Part shown: positions 1 through 10,200 of the stretch, piece after piece
How the letters are laid out: each line of letters opens with the position of its first letter
Position numbering within the stretch: position 1 is the first letter of the stretch
Virus record (IMG/VR): IMGVR_UViG_3300010885_063974
Location: 1 to 20,810 of that record
Source: a virus
Reading direction: 5' to 3' (one strand)
Length of the DNA stretch: 20,810 bases
The notes under the pieces: model-generated
What the model saw: only the letters and a program-made list of their open reading frames with translations
What the model was told of the DNA's origin: nothing
The model's database searches: none
Translations under genes and position numbers: made by a program

Positions 1-3000
1 AGCAGAGTACAAATATTCATTCAACGAAAACACCTGAGTGATGCCATTGCCTGTGAATGTTTGAGCCACACGACGACCAATCTTCAGTTGAAGATCTTTG
101 ACCGGAGTTGAATTCAAAACCACACTGTCTGCAGTCACAGTGTAGTCAGTTGAATAAGTCAACAGTTGATTGTTTAGCACCACAAATAGTTGTTGATATG
201 CTCCAGAATCAATCACTATGTTGTCGCTGTAGTTGTAGGAATAGGAAACTCCGTCAGTGATATAAGTTTCCAGTTGAGTTTCAACTGGCACCAATCCGTA
301 AGCAAACACTTGATTGATTCCTGGTGCACCAATGTACATCCAGTTTTCATCTGCGCTGATAGCAATGCTGGTACCAAATTCACTGGCTGAATTTATATAA
401 CTGGCATTGGGCACTGTCAACAGATTTGAAATAGCAAAACTTGGGCTGTTAGGGAATCTGTAGATCACAGCCACATAGCCAGAGTTAGCACTTGAGTCGG
501 CACCAAGGCTGGCTGGGGCACCCACTGCGCCCCAGGTTTGATTGCCCACACTGACTGCGGTGCCAAGGCCATACACTCCTACTGCATTGGATTGTAACAA
601 ACTGTTTTGTGTGAACGGATTGGTTGATGTTCTCACATAGGTATAAAGTGCACCAGCACCAGAATTGTAGCCTGGGCTACCTACAAATGCAAACACATTG
701 TCTCGGGCCTGTGCGACACCAGCGCCAAATTTATTGCTGGCCACTGACGGAACCACGGTGAGTTGTCCACTGGTATGGAATACCTCTTGTTTTTGCACAA
801 CCTCCCACAAACCTGCACCGTTGTTGTCGATCCAGGCACGATCTCCTGGTATCAAGTCATTGGCATACGGCAAGGTAATAATGTCACTGCCCTGAGCCAC
901 TCGCTGACTTTGTAGAGTAAATGCTGTTCCTGTTCCTGTAGCAACGATTTGATCTTGTTGCAAGAATGAGAATGACACAGTGACTTGATTGATACCAGGC
1001 ACATTCAGCACAGTGTATACACCATCTGCACCTGATCCAAAGTACTTGAGCAACAGTATGTTGTCTGCAACCAAGCCGTGTGCTCGATTAAATCGGATTA
1101 CCGACGTACCATTCAAGTTGCTGTTGATTTGCGTGACTTGCGCAGGTATCTGGGCAGTTCTGTAAATTCCCCAATCATAGTCATTGATCTTGGCCACCCA
1201 TATTATGGTACCCACATTCACGTTGTTGAGTTCGGCAGCCAAACTAGCAGTGTTGTTAATGTTGAACACAGTGATGTCAACATCGTCTACATTGACATAT
1301 CCTGCTGACGGCAATGCTGTGTCAGTTTTCTTGACCAAGGTTGTGGTCAAAATATCGGGTGTGGTTATTCGATAACTTTCAGCCCAGAGATTATCAACAT
1401 AAACGGTTTGTTGTGCAAGACTTGGTTCGTCAGGTATGGTCACTTGAATCAAACTGGGATTTGAAGTTAGCAATGCTTCGTTCAATCTCAATTCATAAAA
1501 ACTCTTGTTGGCATTGGCCCCGTACGTGCCGCGTTGTATGGCCCAGTTTTCGTAGATATTGTATTCAGATACTCCGCGACCAAGATCAGCAAAAGTAAAA
1601 ATTTCTGCGGCACGAACAGTGCCCTTGGTGCCAAGAAATTGCCTATAGAGATTTACTTGACTGGTGCTGTCAAGATTCAGTGCCACCATGTACTCTCTGG
1701 GCTTGAACCCAATCAAGTTGTAGGCAAACAGATCTTGGTTGATTTCAAGATTGGCCTGATACACATCATAACTGTTGGCCAACTGATCACTCTTGTTGGA
1801 CAAATTGGGCAATAGGCCTTGTTGTATCTTGGTATAGTCACTGCGTGTCCAGTAGTTGAAGTTGAATTCTGGGCTGGGTTGCACAATATCAACTGCACTG
1901 TAGTAGAAGTTTTTGTACAACACAATCTCGCCGCGAGCATACTTGCGCAAGGGATCCCACTCTTTCACATTGTTTTGATTGAGTATAAATCCAGGAGCGT
2001 TCAATTGACCGTTCCAATTTTGTGAGGTTGAACCTATCAGTCGCACTCGATTTTGTCTAGCACCTGTAGCAGGATAATAGATCAAATCCGCAAAGATACT
2101 TTGATTGTCCAACACTACCATGTTTTCGTATGACGTAAACTTGATGTGAAAATAGTTTATAGTATCGGCTGTTAAACTTTTCAATGTAAATGTATTGTCC
2201 AGTCTTTCCACCACAAGATCTCTTGTGGCAAAAGGAGTACGTTCTGCATTGAGTACCATGTTTTCTGTGGTCTGTAGTGCAATACTGTCCACAATGGCTC
2301 CTGGGCGCTCTACTATGACCTGTGTGGCTCCAGGATTCAAATTGATAATACTGCCTTCGGCCCAGCCTTGACCGCTCCAGTACAAGAATTCGCTGACCAT
2401 CTGATTCCAGTCCAGCATGTAACCGTTTTCCAGTTGGGTAAACAACATGCCTTGCTGTTGCAATAATGCACCATAACTCAACAAGAAATCGGCTACCAAG
2501 GTTCTGTTGGTAAACACATAGCCATAAGGAACTTGTACCACCCGGTTGGTGTAGGTCACAGGCACACGCACTTCATATCCACCGGCATTAATAGTGCTTA
2601 ACACTCCATTGACACGACTGACCAAGATATTAAAGTAAGGTTGTGTGGTGCTGTACCCATACACTGCCCAGCCATTGGCAGTTGATTGTACAATTATACT
2701 GCTGTAGGTCAACTGATCAAATGGCACATTCTTGTAGAACAACAAGTTGTAACTTTCGTCGGGCAACAACAAACTCGAATTTAGACTGTTGGGACTGGAT
2801 TTTTCAGTGTAGATCTGCAGGAGATTTTTGCCCGAAAATGCTGCCATTCGGTAGCACAGTCGCACATCAAGATTTTTAAGATCTGCTGTGAGAGTGTCAG
2901 TTGAGTTGATTCCGCTGATTCGATTGTAGTCCACAATCCAGTCAATGTAACTGGCCTTGCTGACTCCATTGCCATACACTTCAATGCCATTGGCATCCAG

Positions 3001-6000
3001 TCTATAACGACCATTATAAAGATATTGTCCCAGTTCTGGATCATAGCGATACAAATCACGATCAGCAAACAAACTAAAGAATTCAGCAGGACGTGTGAGT
3101 GCCAACAAGCGCATGATAGCAAAGGGGTATGCACTACTGGTTCGCCAGGCATTTTCGACAGGAGCATCATCGCCTACTGCCCAATTTCTTTGGAAATTGT
3201 TGCTGTTGAAATTGCCCACCATGACTTCAATTGGAGCCAGTAACAGGCCTTCACTTGAGGAAGGAATCACTTGTGTCAGTTGAGGTCTAGCATACTGAGG
3301 CAACACATAAGGTGCAATCGGATCTCGAACTAGACCAGCAGCCAAGTCGTCCCACAGCACCAAGTTGCCTGAGGTGTAGGGAGCAGGACCATACTCGGCT
3401 TCCCACCATGAGGGCATTACTGTAAATCCCAACATCTCCCAAGGTCTTGTGTTGGGACTTGTGGTATCATAAAAGTAGTTGTAGATACCGCGCCAGGCGC
3501 CCACAGCCAATGGTTCATTGTTGTTGAGTTTGTTACCGGCTGTGCTGTAGTTCCAGGTAAATGCATTGGCAGCCCGGTAATCTTGAGATTTGTAATCCAA
3601 TTTGTTCCAGCCCACCCAGGTCAAGAAGTCTTGACTTTCTATTTGGGTGATTTCTCCCAGTGTATAATCTGTTGTACGGAACTGTCCTGGCACAACTTCT
3701 GTTGCTGTGAGCGGCACAGGGTTGCCATCCAGTTTCAAGTTGTTGTAGATTCTGGTTTCAAATTCCAACAACAACTGATCTCGATAGTCATCAAACGCCA
3801 CAGTGATAGAACCATCGTGTCCTCGAATCACTCGTCTAGGCTCAATGTAGGTTGTGTCCAAATATATCTCTGGAACAAATGCTGGATACAGTCCCAATTT
3901 GGTGGGTGTGTTGGGTATGAATGTACCGTAGGTTTCGGAGTATTCTTGTATGACCACTTGATCGCCCACTACCAGTGGTAGCAACACAGTGAGTGTGGGT
4001 GCATCTGTTGAAACTACATATTCAATACCTCTTGTGAGCAAACGCCCATTCAAGTATACCAGCAGTCCAAGATAGTTGGCTGAGGTGTAGTTGTAGACCT
4101 GCGTGGTGTCAAATCTCTGCGTGGTAATTGCAGTGACCACTGTGGTTGATTCAGTGTAGGTATTACTGGCCGGTATCATGTCCGACCAATAGAAAGGATT
4201 GGAACTGGTACGACCCGCAATGAGATCAGTAATGATTGTGGTCAATATTTCAGACACCGTCATGTTCATATAGTCGCCAGTGACAGCGGCATTCAGCAAC
4301 TGTGCTTTGTATTTTTCGTATTCTCTTGAATTGTATTCCAGACTGGCAAATATATTATAATCCGCGCTACGCAGAAAGTAACCAGCCATGGTCATTGGTG
4401 CGCTTTGTTGTAAAATGTTCAAGCCAAATGGCACAATATTGCCAAGGTCACGCGAGTTGTTGGCACCATTGATTTTTCCCGTTAGACCCACAAGATTTTG
4501 TCCTATCGAATCATAATGACTTCTAATAGTGCCCAAGGTAAGATTGTTGGCATTTTGATTCAACGGATTATTTTCAAGATTCACAGGCACTTGATAAAAC
4601 GCCACTGCACTCACTTGGTTGCTCAAGACCAAGACCTCAATCACTTGCCCTGGTACAATCACTGTGTTGGCAGGAAATGTGATGGTTGTGGTATTATCGC
4701 TGGTTACATAGGTATATGAGCCCGGGTCTTGGAACGTGCTGTCGACATAGACTTTGACTGTTGGAATGGTAGTCACCGGCAAGGCAGCCACATCCAACAA
4801 CAATGGTGTGTTGGCCGCATAAGTGAAACTAAACTGTTGATAGATTTTGCTCTTGACTGCGGCAGTTTGCCAACCAATTTCTCGTTGGTAAACTGTACGG
4901 TCAGCATATTGTCTTACAAAACCTGTACTGACATTTTTTGTATAACTTACATTGTCCTTGACATAAAGAAATGTATCTGCATAAAGATTGTTGTCAAACA
5001 CAATATCGCCAATGTTATTGATACTTAGGTATTGCAGAGGAAAGCCCAATACTGTGTCATTTGCGCCCGGACCAACTGCATAACTAAACAATTTGGATCC
5101 TGCAAATGTACTACTAGGGTATGCCACAGGGTTGCTTAGACTATAACCATTGCTGTCATAGACGTCAAATAAAGGTGCTTGATTCACTCCTGTTTTTTGT
5201 TGTGCTTGAACCCACTGTGATCCATCGTAATAAAAACTTATGCCTTGCAATGTGTTGCCGCTGAGACTGACCACTGTTTGATCAACCAAGACATCAGCAT
5301 CGCTTGCTGGTACTAGATCAATAACTGGAGTATCACCTTCCACCAAGGTAACAAAATTGACCACATAGATTTTATCTCTTACATTGGGATCTGTGTCTTT
5401 GGCAAAAATAACTCGGGTGCCATTTATGAAATTGTAACCATCCACCCCATATCCCACAGTTCCATTGACAGTGCTAAAGGCATCGGTTGTGACAAAATCA
5501 AGTATGTCCACAGGTTGTTTGCCCTGTGTACCCATTTGATACAGTCGTGTGCCACCGCGGAATTCCAAGATAGGACGCCGTGCTCTGAAAGCATTGTCCA
5601 GTACAGGGGTGGTATTGTTGTATGTGGCCGAGGCTGTGATCACATCCACATGGAACCAACGGTTACTGCGTGTCCAGGCATTGAGGTCTGGACTATCTAA
5701 TGCTATGGTTAGATAATCTGGCACCAGGGGTTGATTTAGTTCAGCATCAAAGTTGGTTGAATCAAAGGATGTTGAATCAAACGGTATTGTTGCGCTTTTG
5801 GTATATGTCTCCGGAGTGACATAATTGGTCACTGGCAGCAGTTGAATAGCAGTACCAACTCCAGCCACGTAGTAGTCACCATTGGCATAACTGGCCGGCA
5901 CCACAGGTGCAAGAAACTGCACCTTGAGATTGTTGGTAAACACCACGCCATTGGGACTGGTATAATTTTTCTTGCCCAGGATATCAGTTGCCACATTAAT

Positions 6001-7299
6001 CACCGTGCTACTGACCTGATCAATCAGTCGGATTTGACCAAAAATATCTGGATTTGTTCCATCCTGATACCACAGTACATCTTTGGCTGCTGTGAGTAAT
6101 GGAATCTCTGCAAAATAGCCGTCAGCATCACGATACCACGATGTGCTGGCCCATTGTGTACCAAACAGCACAGTGAATTTGTTTAGGTTAGGACAAGGTC
6201 TTTGAACACTAAGTTGTAGAATTGGCTGGCCATTGTTGTCATATTGATAAGTGATCAGCCACACGCTGTAACGTGTGTCAGGATCTGTGATTGGCACAGT
6301 CTGATCAAACACTAAACTATCAAAACTGCCTGGAAGACCATTGTTGGCAGATGCCTGCTCTAAAGGATCAAATTGCGAAGTTATCAACCAACCACCATCC
6401 TGTGCATCGGCGATTTGATTGGTGAATACCACTGTGCGATTGTTGAGACTTGTGATGCCATCAATGCCACCGTACTCGGCCAAGAAGTCCGACAGATACA
6501 CATTGTTGATTTGGTCAAATTGTAGATTGGTCAACAAATCTACTGTGCCGATGCTGTTGAGATCGTAATAGAACTGCTGAGCATTTTTAAATGGCACATC
6601 AAAAGAAACAGTACCAAGGTCTTCACCATTGTTGGTCACTCCCAGCACATCTCTACTGGAGATGTTGGGAGCATAAGGAAGTCGACCATTCACGCCCGGA
6701 TCTGACTGTATCCAGAAATTATTGCCTGTTTGACTCACGTCGAATGTGTAATTGCCGCCACGCACCAGAGTGATCACAGGATTGTCACCGGGTATGGTAC
6801 TGAATTTATAGGCTGTGCTGGTTCGAGTGACTGTGAAGTTCTCGGTCAAGGGAATGGCCGTGGCATAAACATTCACAGCATTTGGTCCGCCAGGCAACCA
6901 GTAGTATTGACTGTAGTTTACAAATTTGTCAAAATTAACAAACGGATCCCAGGTATAGTATTCACTGGTATAAAGCCTATCACTGTTGTTGACAACCGCG
7001 CCTTGCACTGCCAAGGCATCTGTGATACCAGGATAGGTAATGGCATCTTTTATTTCGTTGGTATCTGGCTTGAGACTGATGACACCTGGCTCCAACTGAT
7101 AGTTGGCTCGAGTGGCTGTGGGCTCCAGCACATAGTAGTCATTGGGATTGACGCCGGGTCCGACTCTGCGACCCACATAGCCCTGTGTTTTCTTGAATGC
7201 AGGTTCCTGAACCAATTGATCCAGTGTGGCATTCAAAAATTGCTTGTTGGGAGTGGTCTGAAATATATCAGGTAAAAAATCAACAGTGCGGATGGCCAT
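1..7299 (-). CDS. Giant baseplate/tail structural protein, partial (3' end beyond window)
   Basis: This reading frame stays open from ATG at 7299 to the window edge: 2433 codons with no stop, so the protein is incomplete. The start overlaps the gp6 stop as TAATG and follows GGAG seven bases upstream. I recognise segments typical of the very large virion proteins downstream of gp6 in aquatic T4-like phages: FDKFVNYSQYYWLPGGP (about residues 122-139), PTKLGLYPAFVPEIYL (about 1130-1147) and RVIRGHDGSITVAFDDY (about 1154-1170). A stretch at about 1779-1819 (WDPLRKYARGEIVLY, then YYS and a terminal YW) resembles the aromatic pattern of CBM5/12 carbohydrate-binding modules. Residues about 2185-2330 hold FG-GAP-like beta-propeller repeats (FGAG, VGSPGYNSGAG, AVGAPAS, YIGAPG). 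Three segments of the type VYLNG-G-DY-GD recur near residues 845, 1075 and 2370. Composition is rich in Asn, Thr, Tyr and Val, with no signal peptide or membrane segment seen. Position matches T4 gp7-gp10, but I see no clear gp7 similarity. A peripheral wedge or fibre-attachment role is inferred. Confidence 0.85.
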   Translation of the reverse strand, partial: MAIRTVDFLPDIFQTTPNKQFLNATLDQLVQEPAFKKTQGYVGRRVGPGVNPNDYYVLEPTATRANYQLEPGVISLKPDTNEIKDAITYPGITDALAVQGAVVNNSDRLYTSEYYTWDPFVNFDKFVNYSQYYWLPGGPNAVNVYATAIPLTENFTVTRTSTAYKFSTIPGDNPVITLVRGGNYTFDVSQTGNNFWIQSDPGVNGRLPYAPNISSRDVLGVTNNGEDLGTVSFDVPFKNAQQFYYDLNSIGTVDLLTNLQFDQINNVYLSDFLAEYGGIDGITSLNNRTVVFTNQIADAQDGGWLITSQFDPLEQASANNGLPGSFDSLVFDQTVPITDPDTRYSVWLITYQYDNNGQPILQLSVQRPCPNLNKFTVLFGTQWASTSWYRDADGYFAEIPLLTAAKDVLWYQDGTNPDIFGQIRLIDQVSSTVINVATDILGKKNYTSPNGVVFTNNLKVQFLAPVVPASYANGDYYVAGVGTAIQLLPVTNYVTPETYTKSATIPFDSTSFDSTNFDAELNQPLVPDYLTIALDSPDLNAWTRSNRWFHVDVITASATYNNTTPVLDNAFRARRPILEFRGGTRLYQMGTQGKQPVDILDFVTTDAFSTVNGTVGYGVDGYNFINGTRVIFAKDTDPNVRDKIYVVNFVTLVEGDTPVIDLVPASDADVLVDQTVVSLSGNTLQGISFYYDGSQWVQAQQKTGVNQAPLFDVYDSNGYSLSNPVAYPSSTFAGSKLFSYAVGPGANDTVLGFPLQYLSINNIGDIVFDNNLYADTFLYVKDNVSYTKNVSTGFVRQYADRTVYQREIGWQTAAVKSKIYQQFSFTYAANTPLLLDVAALPVTTIPTVKVYVDSTFQDPGSYTYVTSDNTTTITFPANTVIVPGQVIEVLVLSNQVSAVAFYQVPVNLENNPLNQNANNLTLGTIRSHYDSIGQNLVGLTGKINGANNSRDLGNIVPFGLNILQQSAPMTMAGYFLRSADYNIFASLEYNSREYEKYKAQLLNAAVTGDYMNMTVSEILTTIITDLIAGRTSSNPFYWSDMIPASNTYTESTTVVTAITTQRFDTTQVYNYTSANYLGLLVYLNGRLLTRGIEYVVSTDAPTLTVLLPLVVGDQVVIQEYSETYGTFIPNTPTKLGLYPAFVPEIYLDTTYIEPRRVIRGHDGSITVAFDDYRDQLLLEFETRIYNNLKLDGNPVPLTATEVVPGQFRTTDYTLGEITQIESQDFLTWVGWNKLDYKSQDYRAANAFTWNYSTAGNKLNNNEPLAVGAWRGIYNYFYDTTSPNTRPWEMLGFTVMPSWWEAEYGPAPYTSGNLVLWDDLAAGLVRDPIAPYVLPQYARPQLTQVIPSSSEGLLLAPIEVMVGNFNSNNFQRNWAVGDDAPVENAWRTSSAYPFAIMRLLALTRPAEFFSLFADRDLYRYDPELGQYLYNGRYRLDANGIEVYGNGVSKASYIDWIVDYNRISGINSTDTLTADLKNLDVRLCYRMAAFSGKNLLQIYTEKSSPNSLNSSLLLPDESYNLLFYKNVPFDQLTYSSIIVQSTANGWAVYGYSTTQPYFNILVSRVNGVLSTINAGGYEVRVPVTYTNRVVQVPYGYVFTNRTLVADFLLSYGALLQQQGMLFTQLENGYMLDWNQMVSEFLYWSGQGWAEGSIINLNPGATQVIVERPGAIVDSIALQTTENMVLNAERTPFATRDLVVERLDNTFTLKSLTADTINYFHIKFTSYENMVVLDNQSIFADLIYYPATGARQNRVRLIGSTSQNWNGQLNAPGFILNQNNVKEWDPLRKYARGEIVLYKNFYYSAVDIVQPSPEFNFNYWTRSDYTKIQQGLLPNLSNKSDQLANSYDVYQANLEINQDLFAYNLIGFKPREYMVALNLDSTSQVNLYRQFLGTKGTVRAAEIFTFADLGRGVSEYNIYENWAIQRGTYGANANKSFYELRLNEALLTSNPSLIQVTIPDEPSLAQQTVYVDNLWAESYRITTPDILTTTLVKKTDTALPSAGYVNVDDVDITVFNINNTASLAAELNNVNVGTIIWVAKINDYDWGIYRTAQIPAQVTQINSNLNGTSVIRFNRAHGLVADNILLLKYFGSGADGVYTVLNVPGINQVTVSFSFLQQDQIVATGTGTAFTLQSQRVAQGSDIITLPYANDLIPGDRAWIDNNGAGLWEVVQKQEVFHTSGQLTVVPSVASNKFGAGVAQARDNVFAFVGSPGYNSGAGALYTYVRTSTNPFTQNSLLQSNAVGVYGLGTAVSVGNQTWGAVGAPASLGADSSANSGYVAVIYRFPNSPSFAISNLLTVPNASYINSASEFGTSIAISADENWMYIGAPGINQVFAYGLVPVETQLETYITDGVSYSYNYSDNIVIDSGAYQQLFVVLNNQLLTYSTDYTVTADSVVLNSTPVKDLQLKIGRRVAQTFTGNGITQVFSLNEYLYSA

Positions 7300-10200
7300 T
7301 AAATTACTCCACTGCCGGGTGCAGTTCTAATATTGGTACTGGTCAGGGCAGTGATTACTTCAATGTTGCTGACCAAGGCGCCGTTGACAAATATTTCACT
7401 GGGGCCACTACGTATTTCGTACAAGTCACCAAAACTCTTCAGCGGGTCCAATGGCACTAGTACCACTGAACTGACCACGCCACCCATGTTGGCATGAATG
7501 TAGGCAGCCAGTTCTGAAAAATAGAATGTCTGTCCAAAATCCCATTTGTCAATGCTGAAATAACTGTTGAGGTTGGCCAGCACAAGATTCTTGATTTCAC
7601 TTTCACTGGCAGTGCTGTCAGCGGCACGGATAACTTTGATGGTGGCCTGCAACTCTTTGGCTGCTTTGGGTCCAAACAATGGCTTGAATACCACGCTGTT
7701 CACAATCACATTGTCGCTGATCATTTTGTAATCATTGAGTCCTTGATAGGCTGTACTCAGTTGATCTATTGTGGGCACAGCAGGTTTGGGCACTGTGCCG
7801 GTGGTATCTCGCAGCCAATTCTGATAGGCAGTATAGTAGGCCTGATTGACCACATACAAGTCGATGATGTTGGTGGTGCCTGGATCAATTCTGCTGGTCA
7901 GCGAGGCATTGTGTCTGTATTGATAGTAAAGACTTTGTCGACCAACACGAGCCTGCCATTGATCTGACACTTCTACAAGACTGCGCACACCAGTTACACT
8001 GATGGCCAACAGGTAGAAGGCTCCCAGTTGACCGGCCAAGGGTCCAATGGCAATGGTCTGATTGTAAGCGTAGAATACCTGTCCCGGAACGTACTGTGTC
8101 AAGACCACTTCAATGGCATCTTTGGTAGCATAGTCTGAATTAACGCGACCTGGTTCTACCAAGAGATAACGCTGGAGGTTGTCAAAGTCCACTGTCTTTT
8201 CAAAGAATACCAATTTGGTAGTGGGGTTCACAGCAGGCGCTACTATTTCATTAAAGAAGTCTGGATCAATTGGGGCACCATTACCGGGGGAATATTCATA
8301 ACTGACAAATACTTCAAAGTCATCCACAAAACCATCACTGGCCACTGGTTGTCCAACAATGCTCATGCGGATGTCGCCAGGCAGTGGAATATGTGTGTCA
8401 GGTCTTGAATTGGTCTTTAATACATTCACAAAATCACTGATCACTGAGCCTGTGCGACTATCGTAGATGCGTTGTCCTGTTTCAAAGAAAAATCTTGTTT
8501 GCAGTACTGAGCCAAACAGGTAAAACAGCGCACGGCTGGTCACTGTGTAACTGCTGCCGTTGGTCACAAATTGAATCAGCCATGAAGCATCTTGATTGGT
8601 GCCTGTGGTACTGCCTGCGTACTGTTGACTCCAGGCAGCATTGGTGGCCAAGTTAGTGCTGGTGATCACATACCACGTGTAAGGTGTGCCTGTGATTGTG
8701 CCTGTGCTGTCATAGCCAAGACCAAAGTTTCGATACAATAAAATTTGATCAGTTATACTGGTCACCGTGGTGCTGGGCAAGTCTGTCACAAACAGGGGAA
8801 TAACCGACACAGGAATAGCACCAGTAGGAACAAAATTGTTCAGTATGACAGGACCAGCGCCTGTGGTAAAATTGCCTTGGCCTTGGTTGGTGCCATCCAA
8901 CACAATGGCTGTGGGGCTGGCCCAGATAATCAATCGGTCGTTGTCCTGAGTGGGCGATCCCAACTTCAATTCATTGTTGCTGTTAAAATAGTAGCCCTGT
9001 GGTGGCACAAATTGTACCAGTGAACCCACCTGTATGAACTTGCTCACAGTACTGCTGTAGGTTCCAATGGCAGCAGGGTAACCCAACGAATTTACAAAGT
9101 AACCAGTGGTCTCGTTGGACAATGTTGTGCTTTGATGCCAGGTAAAACCCAGTGGCACAAGATCAGGTCTTGGAAAGTTGTCATAGTAAAATTGATCTAG
9201 ACCTGTGGAAATCAACAGAGGTTGAATTTGATTGGTGATCACGGTGGCCACATCATTGCGTGTGAGCCAGGTGAAGTTGAATGTGGGCAGTTGATTTTCT
9301 TCCCACAAGGCACCATCACTGCCAAAGGTGTTGGTTGAAGAGTATTTGCCGGTATTGTCAACTAGATCAAGATATCTTGACGTGCCAATGGATGCACGAT
9401 TCAAGGCCTTGCTCTTGATAATCGAATTGTACAGTGTGAATGGGAAGTTGTTGTAGTCTTCGCCATTGACCATGCGGTTCTGTGTGTAGTACCTAGCAGG
9501 CGCACGTTGCTTGATTTCGTCCAAGGTCTCACGAGGTTGTGCGTTGCTCACCGGCTGTGTAATACCGCAGGTGAATGTGATTGTTTCTATGTTTCCAGTG
9601 CGGCTCACATAACTGATAGGTATGATCACACTCTGCATTTCTTCTGGATTGATAATGTAGGCCAGTCCGTTTGAAGCGCGAACATAACAACGGAAGGTGC
9701 CCACCGGAATAGTGCTGAACACACCGTCGCCAAATGTCAGTGTGATTTGATCATTGGTTCTACTGACCACTGAAAACAATTTGCGTTGATCTGGAGCCAG
9801 TTGCTCGGTGGCAGCCGCGTACACACTCTGCACGTACTGCCATTCATATTGTACATTGCCCACTGTGTCTAGTTGAAACAGCCAACGGTCTTCGTTGTTG
9901 ACACCTTCAATGTTGATGGGCACTGTCTGGTTGGCCACACGCTCACCAAGATTGAAATCTTGATTTTGTAGTACACCTTGCTTGAAATAAAAGAAATAGC
10001 CGGTGTTGGCGCTGGCAAATCCCAATTGATCGTTGCGGAACAACACATTGAATATACCGTTGGGCAAGGGACTGGGTTCGTACACATAGTCTCGTCCCAC
10101 CGATGTTGAATTTACTGCTTCAAATGGCATGTTGACGCCGTCTACTGTGGCAGTGTAAGGAATCACTGGCAGGTATCCTGGCACCAAGTTGATGCTGTAT

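Noticed and set aside
310-760. FG-GAP-like repeats taken as evidence of eukaryotic integrin transfer
   Set aside because: FG-GAP-like propellers are common in bacterial and phage surface proteins, so the repeats say nothing about a eukaryotic source.
6730-7275. Plus-strand frame of 181 residues opposite the giant gene
   Set aside because: It lies fully antisense to a continuous recognisable frame, has no Shine-Dalgarno and shows no protein family pattern; its composition is that expected from reverse-complement codons.
1-7299. Assignment of the giant protein as gp7
   Set aside because: Position fits, but I see no sequence resemblance to T4 gp7 and the length is more than double its 1032 residues.
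1-7299. Possible frameshift or sequencing error in the giant gene
   Set aside because: Reading the frame from 7299 to 1 gave continuous sequence with consistent composition and recognisable segments throughout, with no stop.
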